Assembly (NCBI GenBank): GCA_023614405.1
Contig: CM042694.1
Span: forward strand, 481,465,392-481,529,391
Reading direction: 5' to 3'
Length of the DNA stretch: 64,000 nucleotides
Source: Avena insularis
Taxonomy: Eukaryota; Streptophyta; Magnoliopsida; Poales; Poaceae
Below are positions 1 through 12,343 of the stretch, piece by piece (position 1 is the stretch's first letter; every line of letters begins with the position of its first letter). The position numbers were made by a program, and so were the translations under genes. The notes beneath the pieces were generated by a model. It searched no databases. It had not been told where the DNA came from and saw only the letters and a program-made list of their open reading frames with translations.

Positions 1-1042
1 ACCTAAAAACTCAGGGGGGTTCGACGTTTTTCCAGAAGGAGTTCCGCTCTGCCGCCACCACCAGATTCCACAGCTTGCTGAAACTCCGTTCTGGCACCCT
101 GCTGGGACAGGGAATTGGAGGATATCATCGCCATCATTATCACCATCGCTTCTCCACCGACCATCCATGTTTCCCCCATCTATGAGTGAGTAATCCCCCG
201 CTGTAGGCTATGGGGATGGTAGGGATTGGATGAGATCGTTCATGTAATGGCATCAGATTGTTAGGGCATGGTGCCTAGTATCTTCTATTAGTGCTTTATG
301 ACTTTGTTGCGACTTGTTATGCTTAATGCTTGTCACTAGGGCCCGAGTGCCATGATTTCAGATCTTAACATGTTATTGATTCATTATGATAGTATTATTT
401 ATGGTCTTATCTGCAAGTTGTATACACACGTTGTTGTCCGAAACCAATAGCCTCGAAGTGATAGAAATCGAGATAACCGGAGGGAATGGCTTTGATGTGA
501 GGATCACATGTGTTCACGGAGTGTTAATGCTTTGCTCCGGTGCTCTATTAAAAGGAGCACCTTAATTGCTAGTAGTTCCCTTGAGGCCCCGCTGCAAACG
601 GGCTGGCAGGACAAAAGATGTTGTGCAAGTTCTCATTGCGAGCACGTATGACTATATATGGAACACATGCCTAGGATTATCTAGTACTTGGATGCTTTAT
701 CTTATTTATCTGCAATTGCCCTATGTTCTAATTGCTATGTGAATTGTCTTGTCCATACGCTTCATCCATCCATCCCTATGCCTACCTTTTCGAATCCCAT
801 TGCTTCGCTATTGCAACTACAGTCTTTACTTTATTACTACTGCTACTTTACTATTGCTACTACAAAACTGTTGCTACTGATAAACTGCTGTGAGCAAGAT
901 TGTTTCCAGGTGCAGCTGAATTGACAACTCAGTTGTTAAGGCTTATAAATATTCTTTGGCTCCCCTTGTGTCGAATCAATAAATTGGGTTTCACTTCCCT
1001 CGAAAATATTGCGATACACCCCTATACTTGTGGGTCATCAAG
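1..1042 (+). repeat. G1 5' LTR, left-truncated by window edge
   Basis: This aligns along its length with the complete LTR at 8016-9368 and with the G2 LTRs. It ends in GGGTCATCA, and the primer binding site follows 11 bases later. The short open frames inside it are chance reading through T-rich LTR sequence. Confidence 0.92.
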
Positions 1043-1053
1043 ACTATTTTCTG

Positions 1054-1071
1054 GCACCGTTGCCGGGAAGC
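1054..1071 (+). promoter_or_regulatory. Primer binding site, tRNA-Asp type
   Basis: The sequence starts TGGCACCGTTGCCGGG and matches the complement of the 3' end of plant tRNA-Asp (consensus TGGCGCCGTTGCCGGGG) with a single G-to-A change near the start. It lies just downstream of the LTR end, as expected for minus-strand priming. Confidence 0.85.
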
Positions 1072-1129
1072 ATAGCTTTATTTATCAAGTTCACCTGGAT
1101 TCTCTATTGTTCGCTGCTATCCATCCATC

Positions 1130-3701
1130 ATGGGTAAGTCTCGTGATGGCAAGGTTCCTTTTTTACCATCCACTACAAGAAGAGGTACGGTTCTGAACAC
1201 CTATATTGCTCTTGATTCACCGTCTGTTATGAGTAAGCTCGGTACACCACCACATACACATGTTACACACACTGCTACTACTGCTGAATCTGAAACTTCT
1301 GATGCTTATGATGCTGCTTCTACTGTGCTTGATAAGAGTGGTTCATTAGGTCCTTTCCTAGATGCTACGATTGCTAGAACTATAGCTGGAAATGCTGAAA
1401 CTCCTAATGAAGACACTACCACACCTGTTATGATATTGAAGATGGTTATGTTGAGATGACCGATGAATTTATTAAAGAATGTAAAAACACCCATGATAGG
1501 AGCTCTACTAAGAGTCTCCTTGAGAGGCGTACTATTAGACCCAAATTGTCTCCTATTGCTAAGTTTGCTGCTTCTCCCATAAACATTAAAGATAAAGATT
1601 GTGATTTCTCTCTCGATCTAGCTTACATAGCTATTGTCGAGAAAGAACCTTTTTGTGGGACAAAGAATGAAAGTGCGGTAGCACATATGAATGAACTTTC
1701 TACCATGAGTGGCTTGTTTTCTGATGATATTAAGATGCGTACTTACTTTGTTGCTAAGATTTTCCCTTTTTCACTAAAAGGAGAAGCTAAAACTTGGTTT
1801 AGTAATTTACCTAATGGATCTATTGATAACCCTGATTGCTTGATTAGTACTTTCCCGCAGAAATATTTTCCTCCTAGTGCTAGACATGCTATTTTGCAGG
1901 AACTTTTTGATTTTAAACAGGGAGAAAAAGAGATATTGCCCGAATCTTGGGCAAGGTTTTGTGCTTTGATTCATGCACAGGCTGAAAGTCCATTACCTAA
2001 GAATGAGCTTCTTGATATATTTTTTAGTGGACTAACCGAAGAATCTAGGACATATCTAGATAGTTGTGCCGATTGTGTTTTCAGGAATAGGACTCCTAAG
2101 GAAGCCGAGGAATTAATTGCTAAAATAAGTAAGAACTATGAAGATTGGACTCCTCCTAAACAAGCTATACCTGAAGTAATTGTACCTGAATCTACTATTC
2201 CGGTGCCTATTCCAACATCAAAGAAGAGGGGAGTTATTGAATTAAATGATGAAGTGATGAAGGAAGCTAAGAAATGTCTTAAGGAGAAGAGAATTAAAGC
2301 TGCAGATGTCAAGAATTTACCTCCTATAGAAGAATTATGTAATCCTATTCCCTACTCCCCCACTATTGAGGTACACTCTCTCCAACACTTTGATGAAGGT
2401 GATATCCCTTATTCTAAACCTCCTGATCAATGCTCAGAAGAATTCAATATCTTTATTGTTAAGCAAGATAATTTTAATAAAAGGGTGCAAAATCATCTAA
2501 TGGAAAACACTAGAGCTATTGTTGAGTTGAAAGATATTGTGGAAAGAACCTCTAATGATGTTAAAATGATTGTTAAACACTTTCAAATGGTTCAAACTCA
2601 AATAGATCAACTCATTAAGGTGCAAAAAGACTTGCTAGTTAATGCTGCTAAAGAAAACCATGCTTATGAAATTAGAACTAGAAGTGGAGCTGCTACCCAG
2701 GATCCTCTATATCCTAAGGGGCATCCCAAAAGAATTGAGCAGGATTCTCAACAAGCTGAAAATAGTGGCTCTACTCGTAAGAAAAGGAAAAACAAACATA
2801 AAACTATTGTAGAACCCTCTGAACCTGCTATAGATCCTAATAGTATATCTATCTCTGATGCTGAAACTGAAAGTGGTAATGAAGAAAATGAAGTTCCTAA
2901 TGAAGAAAAAGTTGAAGAAGAACCTGAAAACCACACTAAGAATACTAAATACACTAAAGAAGATTTTATTGCTAAGAAACATGGTAGTGGAAGAGAACCT
3001 TGGGTCCAAAAACCTATGCTTTCCCTGATAAGAAACACAAGTCAAAGGAAGATGAACACTATAATAAGTTTTGTGAGTGGATGAAACCTTTATTCCTGCA
3101 AATTCCTTTGACTGATGCTATTAAATTGCCTCCTTACTCAAAGTATATGAAGGATATTGTTTCGAATAAAAGGAAGATCCCTAATGAATAAATTTCTACT
3201 TTGCTTGCTAATTATTCCTTCAATGGTAAGGTTCCTAAGAAACTTGGAGACCCAGGGATTCCAACTATCCCTTGCTCTATTAAAAATAGTTATGTTAGAA
3301 CTGCTTTGTGTGATTTGGGAGCTGGAGTTAGTGTTATGCCTTTCTCTCTCTATAAGAGGCTTCAACTAGAAAAACTGATACCAACTGATATATCTTTGCA
3401 AATGGCTGATAAATCTACCACTATTCTTGTTGGTATATGTGAGGATGTACCTGTTCAAGTGGCTCATAATTTCTTGATATTAACTGATTTTGTTGTGCTT
3501 GAAATGCCTGAAGATGATAATATGTCCATTATTCCTGGGAGACCTTTTCTTAATACTGCAGGAGCTGTTATTAATTGTAATCAAGGAAAGGTGTCTTTCA
3601 ATGTTAATGACAAGGAACATACTATCTATTTCCCCAAGAAGATTGAAAGGACTTATGGTTTGAATTTAATTGAACATGTTGAGGGCATTCAAGTTGGATA
3701 A
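1130..3701 (+). pseudogene. gag: G1 gag-protease polyprotein, broken
   Basis: This encodes a gypsy Gag followed by a retropepsin-like domain. The start is the ATG of MGKSRDGK, shared with the minus-strand copies near 33270 and 42011. The central Gag part carries the retrotransposon-gag pattern (KTWFSNLP, then ESWARFCALI). The middle is Lys/Glu-rich. The C-terminal part has the protease-like motifs ALCDLGAGVSVMP and a degenerate IPGRPFL. Breaks relative to sister copies: a 25-nt loss near 1430 between GTTA repeats, a one-base loss near 3018, and a nonsense change (GAA to TAA) at about 3189. The frame ends with a stop at 3701 and no polymerase domain follows. Gag would form the particle and the protease would process it; in G1 both are inactive. 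Confidence 0.85.
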
Positions 3702-4609
3702 ATATATTGTCCCATACCAAGAGAAAAATTTGAAACTATTATGATTGGGACCATTGCTATCAAGGTTGAGGTAACATAATCATTAGTGGAATACAAAGTT
3801 TTGTCTCATATGAAATTGTTTTGGTAACAAGACCTGATCAACCTTGTTAACAAAAGGATTTTGCTGAACAAAACAATGTTTTCACTATGCTATCCATTTT
3901 AGTTTTTGTTTTCATTTTGTTTTCTTTGTTGGTTAGTTGCTTCCATGTTAGAGTGTCTTAGAACTTCTGTAGTTCTAGCCTTGTTTTTTCATTGCATCAT
4001 TTCCAAAAAAAATCTGTCTGTCAGAAAATCATTCTTCTATTCCTGAAAACTGCCCAAAAATAAAGTGTCTCGAAAAATTCCAGAAAATTCATATTAAATT
4101 GTTACGTGAAAAAAGGGGCAGAGGAGTGCCTAGGAGGTGCCAGGGGGACCCACCAGGCAGGCTCACAACCTGGTGGCGCGGCCTGCCCTGGGTGGCGCCA
4201 TGCCATGGTGTGGGCCACCCCTGGCCCTCCACTGACTCTCTCACCTGCCACTTTCTTCTCTCTCCCGAGTAAGCTCCAGTTCATTGCTCAAAATCGCGTT
4301 CTTGCTGTGCTTGCTCTCGATTTTTTCGATCTCCTTGCTCAGCCCATCTTTGTTGCTGAAATTTGTAGCACTTGTTCTCTGGTATGTGACTCCTCCCCTT
4401 GTCCAAGTAGATTTGTGTTTAGTGGATTATATCTTGAGTATTTTGCTGCTGTAGGTGACAGGTTATGAGAGCTTGTATGCTTGCTTGATGCTTAGAGACA
4501 TAGTTTTGATGCATGTTTAGGCCTCTTACAAGTCCCTATGAGTAGATTCCTTCATTATATTCACTTTGCAATCACTTGTTTAATAGGTGTTTAAATTTCA
4601 GAATAGAAG
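3702..4609 (+). other. Non-coding spacer between gag-protease and ORF2
   Basis: No reading frame of family character is visible. A T-rich stretch (3890-4080) leads into a GC-rich block at about 4120-4260 that resembles the GC-rich block in the family-A LTR. The same layout occurs in G2 at 22551-23480, so the spacer is a normal part of this family. Confidence 0.6.
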
Positions 4610-5722
4610 ATGAATGAGCATCAACTAAACCAACATGAACTATGGGTGCCTGAGGTCATGAAGGTCCACCAGGAGGAGGAAGTTTTTCCTTCCATTTATC
4701 CATGCTTTGAGTTCATGAGAACTGCAGGAATTCTCCAAGATTTCCACAGTTTGGTTTCTAATGCAGGGTTGGAGCACTTTTTGGAAGATGAACCTGGTCA
4801 ATTCATGAAGCTAACCATGTATGTGGTGCAGGACATTCAATTTAGTCACTCTTTGCCTAACCCCATGGTCCACTACAAAATTTACGATATTGCTGTCGAC
4901 ATTTCTCTCGATGACTTTTGTGCAGCTATTAAGGTACCTCAATGGGGATCATGTAGAAGGATTAAGGAGCGACCTGAACCACTCATGGATTTATACGCAG
5001 AAATTTGCCAAGGGAGCAGCTTCTCGAAGGAGAATGGAAAAATCCGTAACATTCATCTTCCCTCCATTCGTTAATTTGCCTACTTTGTTGCCAAGTGTGT
5101 TCTTTCTAGGAAAACTGCTAATAAGCTATCTTCATATGATCTAGCATTTATCTCTGTTGCTCTTAAACGAGATATGTCTTACAACTTAGGTTCTTTGATA
5201 GCTTTTCGTCTTGCTGCTAACTGTGAGAAAGGTGGAATTTGTGGAGGCCTCATTACTTCTCGTTTACTAGCATTGCATGGTTTAGTGCCTCATCATCTAG
5301 ACCTACAGTTCCCCATAGAAAGGCTTGATTTTAATTCCATGATACAACATAATTTTTTTTCCTCGTGGGCTAGTTTGAATGAATTATCTTATTAAATAAC
5401 CTTTCTCAAAGCTGGTTGGAGGAAGAGCAAGTCCGAGCGTGTTGTTCTTTTGCCTGCACCTATTTTGTTTAACCTTGATAACATGGAAGGATGGTCCCTC
5501 ACTGAGGAGGAGCTTGACACGTACTTGGGAGAGCTCTCCCAACAGGAGCAGGACACTAGAAGGGAGGTCACGGATGATTCAGTCCAGCCCTCAAATGAGG
5601 GAGAGTCTTCATATCAATAGCCTGCTTATGATTGGGGAGCTTCTTCTTCTTCCCATGGGCCCAACTACGACCATTCTTATCATGATCCTCCTGCTTGGAA
5701 CCCTTACCCGTATCTGGATTGA
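4610..5722 (+). pseudogene. G1 ORF2, Athila ORF1 C-terminal-like protein, broken
   Basis: The frame starts at MNEHQLNQHE and reaches a stop after PYPYLD at 5722, with frameshifts or stops near 5072 and 5394. Recognisable blocks are FPSIYPCFEFMRTAGI, YKIYDIAVDISLDDFCAAI, then YNLGSLIAFRL and GGLITSRLL. These blocks resemble the domain annotated in plants as Arabidopsis retrotransposon ORF1 C-terminal; its function is unknown. It sits where pol would lie in an autonomous element. Only about a third of residues match the G2 counterpart at 23481-24591, although the gag regions of the two elements are nearly identical. Confidence 0.7.
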
Positions 5723-8000
5723 TAACCACTTAGGCCAAAAGCCTAAGCTTGGGGGGAGGTACGCCGACACCGCACTCATCTCCATATCATGTTGTGTCGG
5801 TACTTTGTATATTCATGTTTCGTTCTATTTTTAGTTTTTTGTTCTTTCTTTGCTTTTGCTTTCTAAAACACAAAAAGACCAAAAATATTTCTGTTGTTTC
5901 TCTTTGGTTTGCTTCTTCTTTTTGTCTTGGTTTGTTTTTCCCTTTTTTTTGCTTTGTTTGAACTATTCGAAAAACCGAAAAAGATTTTGCTTTGCTTGTT
6001 TTTCCTGTGGGTTCTTGTTTAAAAAAATCAAAAACAACAAAAATATTTGTCGTTCTTCTTTGGTTTTGTGAGTTTGCTACAGGGTTCAGCAGTCCTCAGT
6101 GGATATTGGTTTCATATTATTATTCAAGCCACACAAGTGAAGTGCAATAAGGAGGATTAATGACAACTTGAGGTGTGGTAAGAGGCTGGTAACGAACTCT
6201 ATTTGTTTTCATTTTTGTACATATACTCATCATTGTGGGCATGCTTAGTCTGTTCGTGTAGGGTGTATGTTATCTTTGGATGCTTAGTAGTTCTTGCTTT
6301 CGTATGATTAGTTCTAGCTTGCTAATAGTTTGTAGCTTGTCTTATGAATGTTTGCTTGCATTATTCTATTCATAACTTGGTATGACACCGTGGTATCCTC
6401 CTCTGAATGTTTCATTTGAATTAACTTGGCACATGCTCACGCATGCATATGACAGTAATAATCAGTTAAGCCTCGATGAATTATTTTGCCTTGAGGATCT
6501 TGAATCACTTTCATGCCATGATTAGTCCTGCTTTGTTGCAAGCATGATTATGACAGCTATTGCTCTCTCGTTTGTTGCTCCCTTACTATTGCTAGCCTTC
6601 ACTTCCACTGAATATTTTACTCATGTTTCCAACTCCCTTAAACCAAATATTGCCAAAGTGTCCACCATACCTACCTATTAGCATCATTTGCTATTCCCGT
6701 GCATATTCATTATGCCTTGTTTTCTTCTGAATAAAATGTTTGCTTGTTATGAGAAAGTTAGTTAGTAAAGCTCTCACGAACTTGATGTCACACTTTATTT
6801 TCTGCACTTAATAAACATGAACCATTGTGACTGTCCATGAAAGTTATATGCTTGCAAATTATAGGCTGGGGATTAGCAGAACCGTGCTGTCACGGGGAAC
6901 GCTTTCAACACTTGTAAATATATACCCAGTTGATACCATGCTCTTTTGTTTGCGGATGTCGTCGGTGTGAAATAAAAGGGGAGCTTGTAAGTCCATGGAG
7001 TTATGTATGTGTGTTAGAGAAACACCTGGGCCGCTGGTCTAATCCATGCTGACATGGTGGAAACCTGCAGCGTAACCATAATGTTATCTATGAAGCATTC
7101 TTCTTATAAAAAAGAGAGATAGCTATTGAGAAAAAAGAAAAAAAAGAGATTTATGAAAAGAGGAAAGAGAGAAAAAAGCACCATTTTCCCATGGTAAATA
7201 AGAAGATTGCTGAGATACTCATTGTCTGCTTGCCTTGTCATTTTGATATGGGATTCTTCCGTATCATCGGGCAAGGGGTACCCCATTGGCAGTTCTCTAT
7301 GATACGCACATATTTACGATGACAAGAACTTACCGGTAACTAAAGTTGAGTAGCATGAGGAGCGACCCTCGTACTCAAGGGACATGGGATTTTCAGTTTA
7401 TAGTCTGTCAAGCATATACCTCAGATTGGACCTCACTTTCACCTTAATCACATTAAATATGCTTATGATAGGGGCAATGAGAGCTCAAAGCTAATGAGTA
7501 CCATACTTTTAGCATTTGGAAGCTTTTCAAACTATTCAAAACCCTTTTCTTTTACTTATTGAGTCTCCGTATATTCTTTGAGCACCTTCTTGAGAGCATA
7601 GTTGTCATTCTTTGTGCTTGTCTCATTAATTGATTAATTGTGTTATGACTTTGATGCTTGTATCTTTGACATCTTTACTTCTAGTCTTCACTTGGACTTC
7701 AGAGGTGTCTTGGCATTCATAATCAAAGGCAAGCGAGATACCACTCTATCATACCTTGTTATAAGCATTGTAATGTTGCTTATGTTTATGCTTCATGCTA
7801 CTTATTATTTTTGAGTTGGAATCTCTTCATAGCTTGCAATGACTATTAAGTAGACTCAGTAGCATACCCTTTATTATGAATTGCCTAAGTAGTTGATCAC
7901 ATGCTAAGAATACATACATCATATGAAGCAAATGTGTTCGTGAAAGTTCTTTTATCGCACTCAGTTTTCAACTGAATTGCTTGAGGACAAGCAATAAGCT
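5723..8000 (+). other. G1 3' untranslated tail
   Basis: This stretch of about 2.3 kb lies between the ORF2 stop and the polypurine tract and has no credible gene. It opens with a polypurine-like copy at 5745-5759. It then has a T-rich block (5820-6070), an AT-rich middle, and a purine-rich run at about 7109-7175. The same order recurs in G2 and, more diverged, in the family-B element G5 near 63550-64000. Confidence 0.7.
5745..5759 (+). promoter_or_regulatory. Internal polypurine-tract-like sequence (G1)
   Basis: AAGCTTGGGGGGAGG occurs immediately after the ORF2 stop. The core AAGCTTGGGGGGAG is identical to the terminal polypurine tract at 8001-8014. G2 carries the same internal copy at 24614-24628. 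Use as a second plus-strand primer is inference. Confidence 0.5.
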
Positions 8001-8015
8001 AAGCTTGGGGGGAGT
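8001..8015 (+). promoter_or_regulatory. Polypurine tract of G1
   Basis: AAGCTTGGGGGGAGT directly abuts the TGATACG start of the 3' LTR, the expected position for the plus-strand primer. Confidence 0.85.
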
Positions 8016-9368
8016 TGATACGTCCAAAACGTATCTACTTTCCCGAACACTTTTGCTATTGTTTCTCCTCTAAACTTGTGTGATTTGGATGCAACTAACA
8101 CGGACTGACACTGTTTTCAGCAGAATTGCCTTGGTGTCTACTTTTTGTGCAGAAAATCAAATTTCAGGAAAAATCCTAGAAAATATGCCAAAAATCCTAT
8201 TTCACCAGAAGACTCTCGAAGCCAGAATACGAGACGGAGGGGGGCTAGGCCCAGGCCACACCACCTGGCAGCAGGCAAGCCAGCCGCGCCAGGTGGTCTA
8301 GCCGCCTCGTGCCCTCTGACCTAAAAACTCAGGGGGGTTCGACGTTTTTCTAGAAGGAGTTCCGCTCCGCCGCCACCACCAGATTCCACAAAACAGCACC
8401 AGAAACTCCGTTCTGGCACCTTGCCGGGACGGGGAATTGGAGGAGATCATCGCCATCATCATCACCATCGCTTCTCTATCGACCATCCATGTTTCCCCCA
8501 TCTATGAGTGAGTAATCCCCCACTGTAGGCTATGGGGATGGTAGGGATTGGATGAGATCGTTCATGTAATGGCATCAGATTGTTAGGGCATGGTGCCTAG
8601 TATCTTCTATTAGTGCTTTATGACTTTGTTGCGACTTGTTATGCTTAATGCTTGTCACTAGGGCCCGAGTGCCATGATTTCAGATCTGAACATGTTATTG
8701 ATTCATTATGATAGTATTGTTTATGGTCTTACCTGCAAGTTGTTTACACACGTTGTTATCCGGAACCAATGGCCTCGAAGTGACAGAAATCGGGATAACC
8801 GGAGGAAATGGCTTTGATGTGAGGATCACATGTGTTCACGGAGTGTTAATGCTTTGCTCCGGTGCTCTATTAAAAGGAGCACCTTAATTGCTAGTAGTTC
8901 CCTTGAGGCCCCGCTGCAAACGGGCTGGCAGGACAAAAGATGTTGTGCAAGTTCTCATTGCGAGCACGTATGACTATATATGGAACACATGCCTAGGATT
9001 ATCTAGTACTTGGATGCTTTATCTTATTTATCTGCAATTTCCCTATGTTCTGATTGCTATGTGAATTGTCTTGTGCATGCAACGCCCGTCCATCCATCTC
9101 TATGCCTACCGCACTCGAATCGCACTGTTTACTGCTATTGCAACTACTGTCTTTACTTTATTACTGCTGCTACTTTACTATTGCTACTACAAAACTGTTG
9201 CTACTGATAAACTGATATGAGCAAGATTGTTTCCAGGTGCAGCTGAATGGACAACTCAGTTGTTAAGGCTTATAAATATTCTTTGGCTCCCCTTGTGTCG
9301 AATCAATAAATTGGGTTTCACTTCCCTCGAAAATACTACGATACACCCCCTATACTTGTGGGTCATCA
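8016..9368 (+). repeat. G1 3' LTR, complete
   Basis: This 1353-bp LTR starts TGATACGTCC and ends GGGTCATCA (TG...CA). It is collinear with 1-1042 and with the G2 LTRs. Integrase sequence of an older copia element starts immediately after it. Confidence 0.92.
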
Positions 9369-11806
9369 TGATGCTTTTTCCACTGCCTGTTTTTTGATAA
9401 ATATGCTTCCTTCACGACTTCTGCAAATGAAAACTCCTCTTGAACTCTTGCTCAGTGACATCCCAGATTACACGTTCCTTGAGGTTTTTGGATGCGCATG
9501 TTGGCCTCACCTTCGTCTGTATAACAAGCATAAACTAGAGTTTCGGTCTAAAAAGTGCGTCTTTCTTGGATATAGTTCCCTTCATAAAGGGTACAAGTGC
9601 CTACATATTTCCACTAATCGCGTTTACATATCTCATGATGTCGTGTTTGATGAGAACGTCTTCCCTTTTTCTGCAATTCCGAACAACTCAACCACTCCTA
9701 CACCACCTATGCACTCCACCATTCCTTCGCCTGATCAATTTGTAGATGTTGCATATACTCATGCGTTGCTTCCTAACCATGTTGCAGGTATGACTCGACG
9801 CTCGCCTCGAGCTCCTCGATCATTAGGCGATGGACGACGATCACGTACAGGATGTCGATCCTGTGCATGCACCATGCACGTCGGGTCCAACCCGCCAACC
9901 TGCTACTACCTTGCCCGCGGCAGCCACGTCCGCTACAGCCCCGCTTGTGGCAGCCTCGCCTAGCCCAGCGCCCATGCTGGACACCTTTGCTCCGGCTCCT
10001 AGCAGGCCGTCTTCGATCATCCCGACACCGCCTGGCTCCCCATCACCAGGGGCCTCCTCGTCCGGCCCAACATCGCTGACCTCGGTGTCACCTACGCCCG
10101 ACTCGGCGTCACCTCCGTCACCTGCGTCGTCACCAGCACCACATGCTGTTGAGGCTCTTTGCCCTTGCACACGCAGTCATGCTAGAGTTTTTCTTCCGAA
10201 GAAGTGCACATATGGGAACATTGCATGGATTGCTTGTTGCGTGGCCCATGCTATTGCTGATCCCACAGCTAAGCCCCGACAATTTCAGGCTACTCTGGGT
10301 ATTCCTCATTGGCGTGCTACAATGGAGCGGGAATTTCAGGCACTTTCAAAAAATGATACTTGGCAACTCGTTCCTCCTGCTTCTGGTGTTAATATTATTG
10401 ATTCCAAGTGGGTCTTCAAGGTTAAGAAGCATGCTGGTGGTTCTATTAAATGCTACAAGGCACGGTTAGTTGCTAAAGGCTTCAAACAGAGGTATGGTCT
10501 TGATTATGAAGACACGTTCAACCCAGTTGTCAAGCCTACTACCATTTGTTTGTTGCTCTCTTTGGTTGTTACTCGAGGATGGTCGCTTCATCAGCTTGAT
10601 ATGCAGAATGCCTTTCTACATGGAGTTCTGGAGGAGGAGGTTTATATGCGTCAGCTCCAAGGTTTTGTTGATCCTGCATGTCCTCAGTATCTTTGCTGCC
10701 TTGTTAAGGCTCTGTATGGACTTAACAGGCTCCTCATGCATGACATGCACGTCTTGGCTCTGTCATTTGGGCTCATGGGTTTGTTCCATCCACTGCTGAC
10801 ACATCCTTGTTCCTTCTTCAGCATCCTGAGGTCATGATGTATCTGCTAGTTTATGTTGATGATATCATCCTCATAAACTCCTATGATGCTACTGCTAATT
10901 GTCTCTTGTCTGCACTGAGTGGTGATTTTGATGTCCAGAACTTGGGTGCCCTACACTACTTCCTTGGTCTGGAGGTCTCACGGTCTTCTGTTGGGTTGAG
11001 TCTCACTCAGCACAAGTATTCTCTAGACTTGCTGTGCCGTGTGCTAGTATGTTGAAGTGCAAACATGCTACCACTCCTATGTCTGCTACTGATGAGTTGT
11101 CTGCTCTTGATGGAGATCCTCTTTCGTCTGATGATGCTACGGAGTACCACAGTCTCGTTGGTGGTCTGCAATACCTCACTATCACTATACTAGATGTCTC
11201 TTATGCAGTCAACCATGTGTGTCAGTATCTTCATGCGCCCAGGACTTCTCATTGGTCAGCTGTGAAGCGTATTCTGCGCTACATCTGTCTCACTGCCTCA
11301 TATGGTTTGCTTCTCCATCCTGCACTGTCTTGTGATCTCTCTCAGCCTTTTCGGATGCGGACTGGGCTGGTAGTCCTGATGACACGGGGTACTATGCAGT
11401 ATTCTTTGGTCCTAACTTGATCGCCTAGAATGCTCGCAAACAAGCTACAGTATCTTGCAGTAGTACTAAAGCTGAATACAAGGCGGTTGCTAATGCCACA
11501 ACTGAGCTCATATGGGTGCAGTCCTTATTGAGAGAGTTGGGAGTCTCTCAAGATCATCCTCCAGTCCTTTGGTGTGACAACATCGGTGCTACACACCTTT
11601 CATCTAATCTGGTATTCCACGCCCGAATGAAACACATTGAAGTTGACTATCACTTTGTCAAGGAACGTGTTGCAAAGAAGCTACTCTATATCAGGTTCAT
11701 CCCCTCCAAAGATCAACTTGCTGACATCTTCACGAAGCCTCTTCCACAGCCGCAGTTTGTAGGTTGTAGGCGCAATCTCAATCTTCTGGATCCTAAGAGA
11801 GGTTGA
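9369..11806 (+). pseudogene. pol: Copia pol: integrase C-terminus, RT and RNase H, broken
   Basis: Integrase end: AFSTACFLINMLPSRLL and later FLGYSSLHKGYKC. A Pro/Ser/Ala-rich linker follows (about 9830-10180). RT is recognised by [33 protein letters not shown] and the catalytic LVYVDDIIL near 10850. The region just after ALYGL is deleted or shifted. RNase H and the tail are seen in [12 protein letters not shown] near 11720. At least four frameshifts or stops separate these blocks (near 9960, 10720-10840, 11050 and 11420-11510), so no polyprotein can be made. It would have supplied cDNA synthesis and integration for the element. Confidence 0.87.
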
Positions 11807-11819
11807 TATTGAGGGAGGA

Positions 11820-11958
11820 TGTTAGACTCTGTATACGATAAGGAGTAGGAGTCCTATATGTAAACGTATTGTAGCGAAACTCTGTTAATCCTATTATATA
11901 AACTAACCCAGGTCAGTAGTCTGGGTCAAGGTTGTTTGCCCAATCTCATTGTTTTACA
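11820..11958 (+). repeat. Copia 3' LTR, short (139 bp)
   Basis: TGTTAGACTC follows the purine-rich tract GAGGGAGGA just after the pol stop, and the unit ends GTTTTACA. It contains TATATAAAC near 11895. The 5' partner is not in the window. Confidence 0.65.
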
Positions 11959-12343
11959 ACATGTACATGGCGCACCAAGACCGCGTGCTTCTCGAACATG
12001 CTAAATTATACAAGGCGCATATGGGTCAGGTGCATCTCGAAACCCTGGGCACCTGCACGCCCCGGGCCCACCCACTTTGTACACGTCGCATATGAATAGG
12101 ATGCGCCTCGAACATCAAAACTATACGAGGCGCATCCAAACCATATGCGTCTCGTATAAGGGACTGCCCCGATCTGGTCCGTACAGAGGCTATACAAGAC
12201 ACATCAGTCTAGGAATGCGTCTCGAAGTACAAAAGATATTAGGCGCATGCCATATTGGTGCGTCGTGTATATTTATTTAAGACGCCTATGGTTTATATGC
12301 GTCTTGTACAATGATATCACCTATAGCCTTTTTTCTAATAGTG
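11959..12343. mobile_element. CACTA (En/Spm-type) transposon terminus with subterminal repeats
   Basis: The right edge reads CTATAGCC, a T-run, then CTAATAGTG, which is the inverted form of a typical grass CACTA end (CACTA followed by GAAAAA and GGCTATAG). Upstream there are many short copies in both orientations of a motif around GAGGCGCAT / ATGCGTCTC, as in CACTA subterminal regions. The other terminus and transposase are not in the window; the copia element at 9369-11958 interrupts it. Confidence 0.55.

Larger units (their letters stand above)
1..9368 (+). mobile_element. Gypsy LTR retrotransposon G1 (family A, Athila lineage), 5' end cut by window
   Basis: Two copies of one LTR bracket an internal region of about 7.0 kb. 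The left LTR is cut by the window edge and the right one is complete. The internal region has a tRNA-Asp-type primer binding site, a gag plus retropepsin-like reading frame, a second ORF resembling the Athila ORF1 C-terminal domain, a long AT-rich tail and a polypurine tract. No RT, RNase H or integrase motif is visible in any frame, so the element looks non-autonomous. Both ORFs are broken. The right flank falls directly into copia integrase coding sequence, so G1 is nested in a copia element. It resembles the Triticeae Sabrina/WHAM group, but that name is not proven here. Confidence 0.9.
9369..11958 (+). mobile_element. Ty1/copia retrotransposon remnant, 3' part
   Basis: This is the right half of a copia element interrupted by G1: integrase C-terminus, reverse transcriptase, RNase H, polypurine tract and a short 3' LTR. 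The upstream half lies outside the window or beyond G1. Coding frames are broken in several places. It is itself inserted next to CACTA-like terminal sequence. Confidence 0.88.

Noticed and set aside
1054..1071. Sequence resembling part of a tRNA-Asp gene (also at 20180, 42073 and 61005).
   Set aside because: Only the 3'-end complement is present, next to LTR ends; these are primer binding sites, not tRNA genes.
2707..3045. Phe-rich antisense open frames opposite gag (also near 21555 and 40090).
   Set aside because: They are shadows of the Lys/Glu-rich Gag codons, repeated wherever gag occurs.
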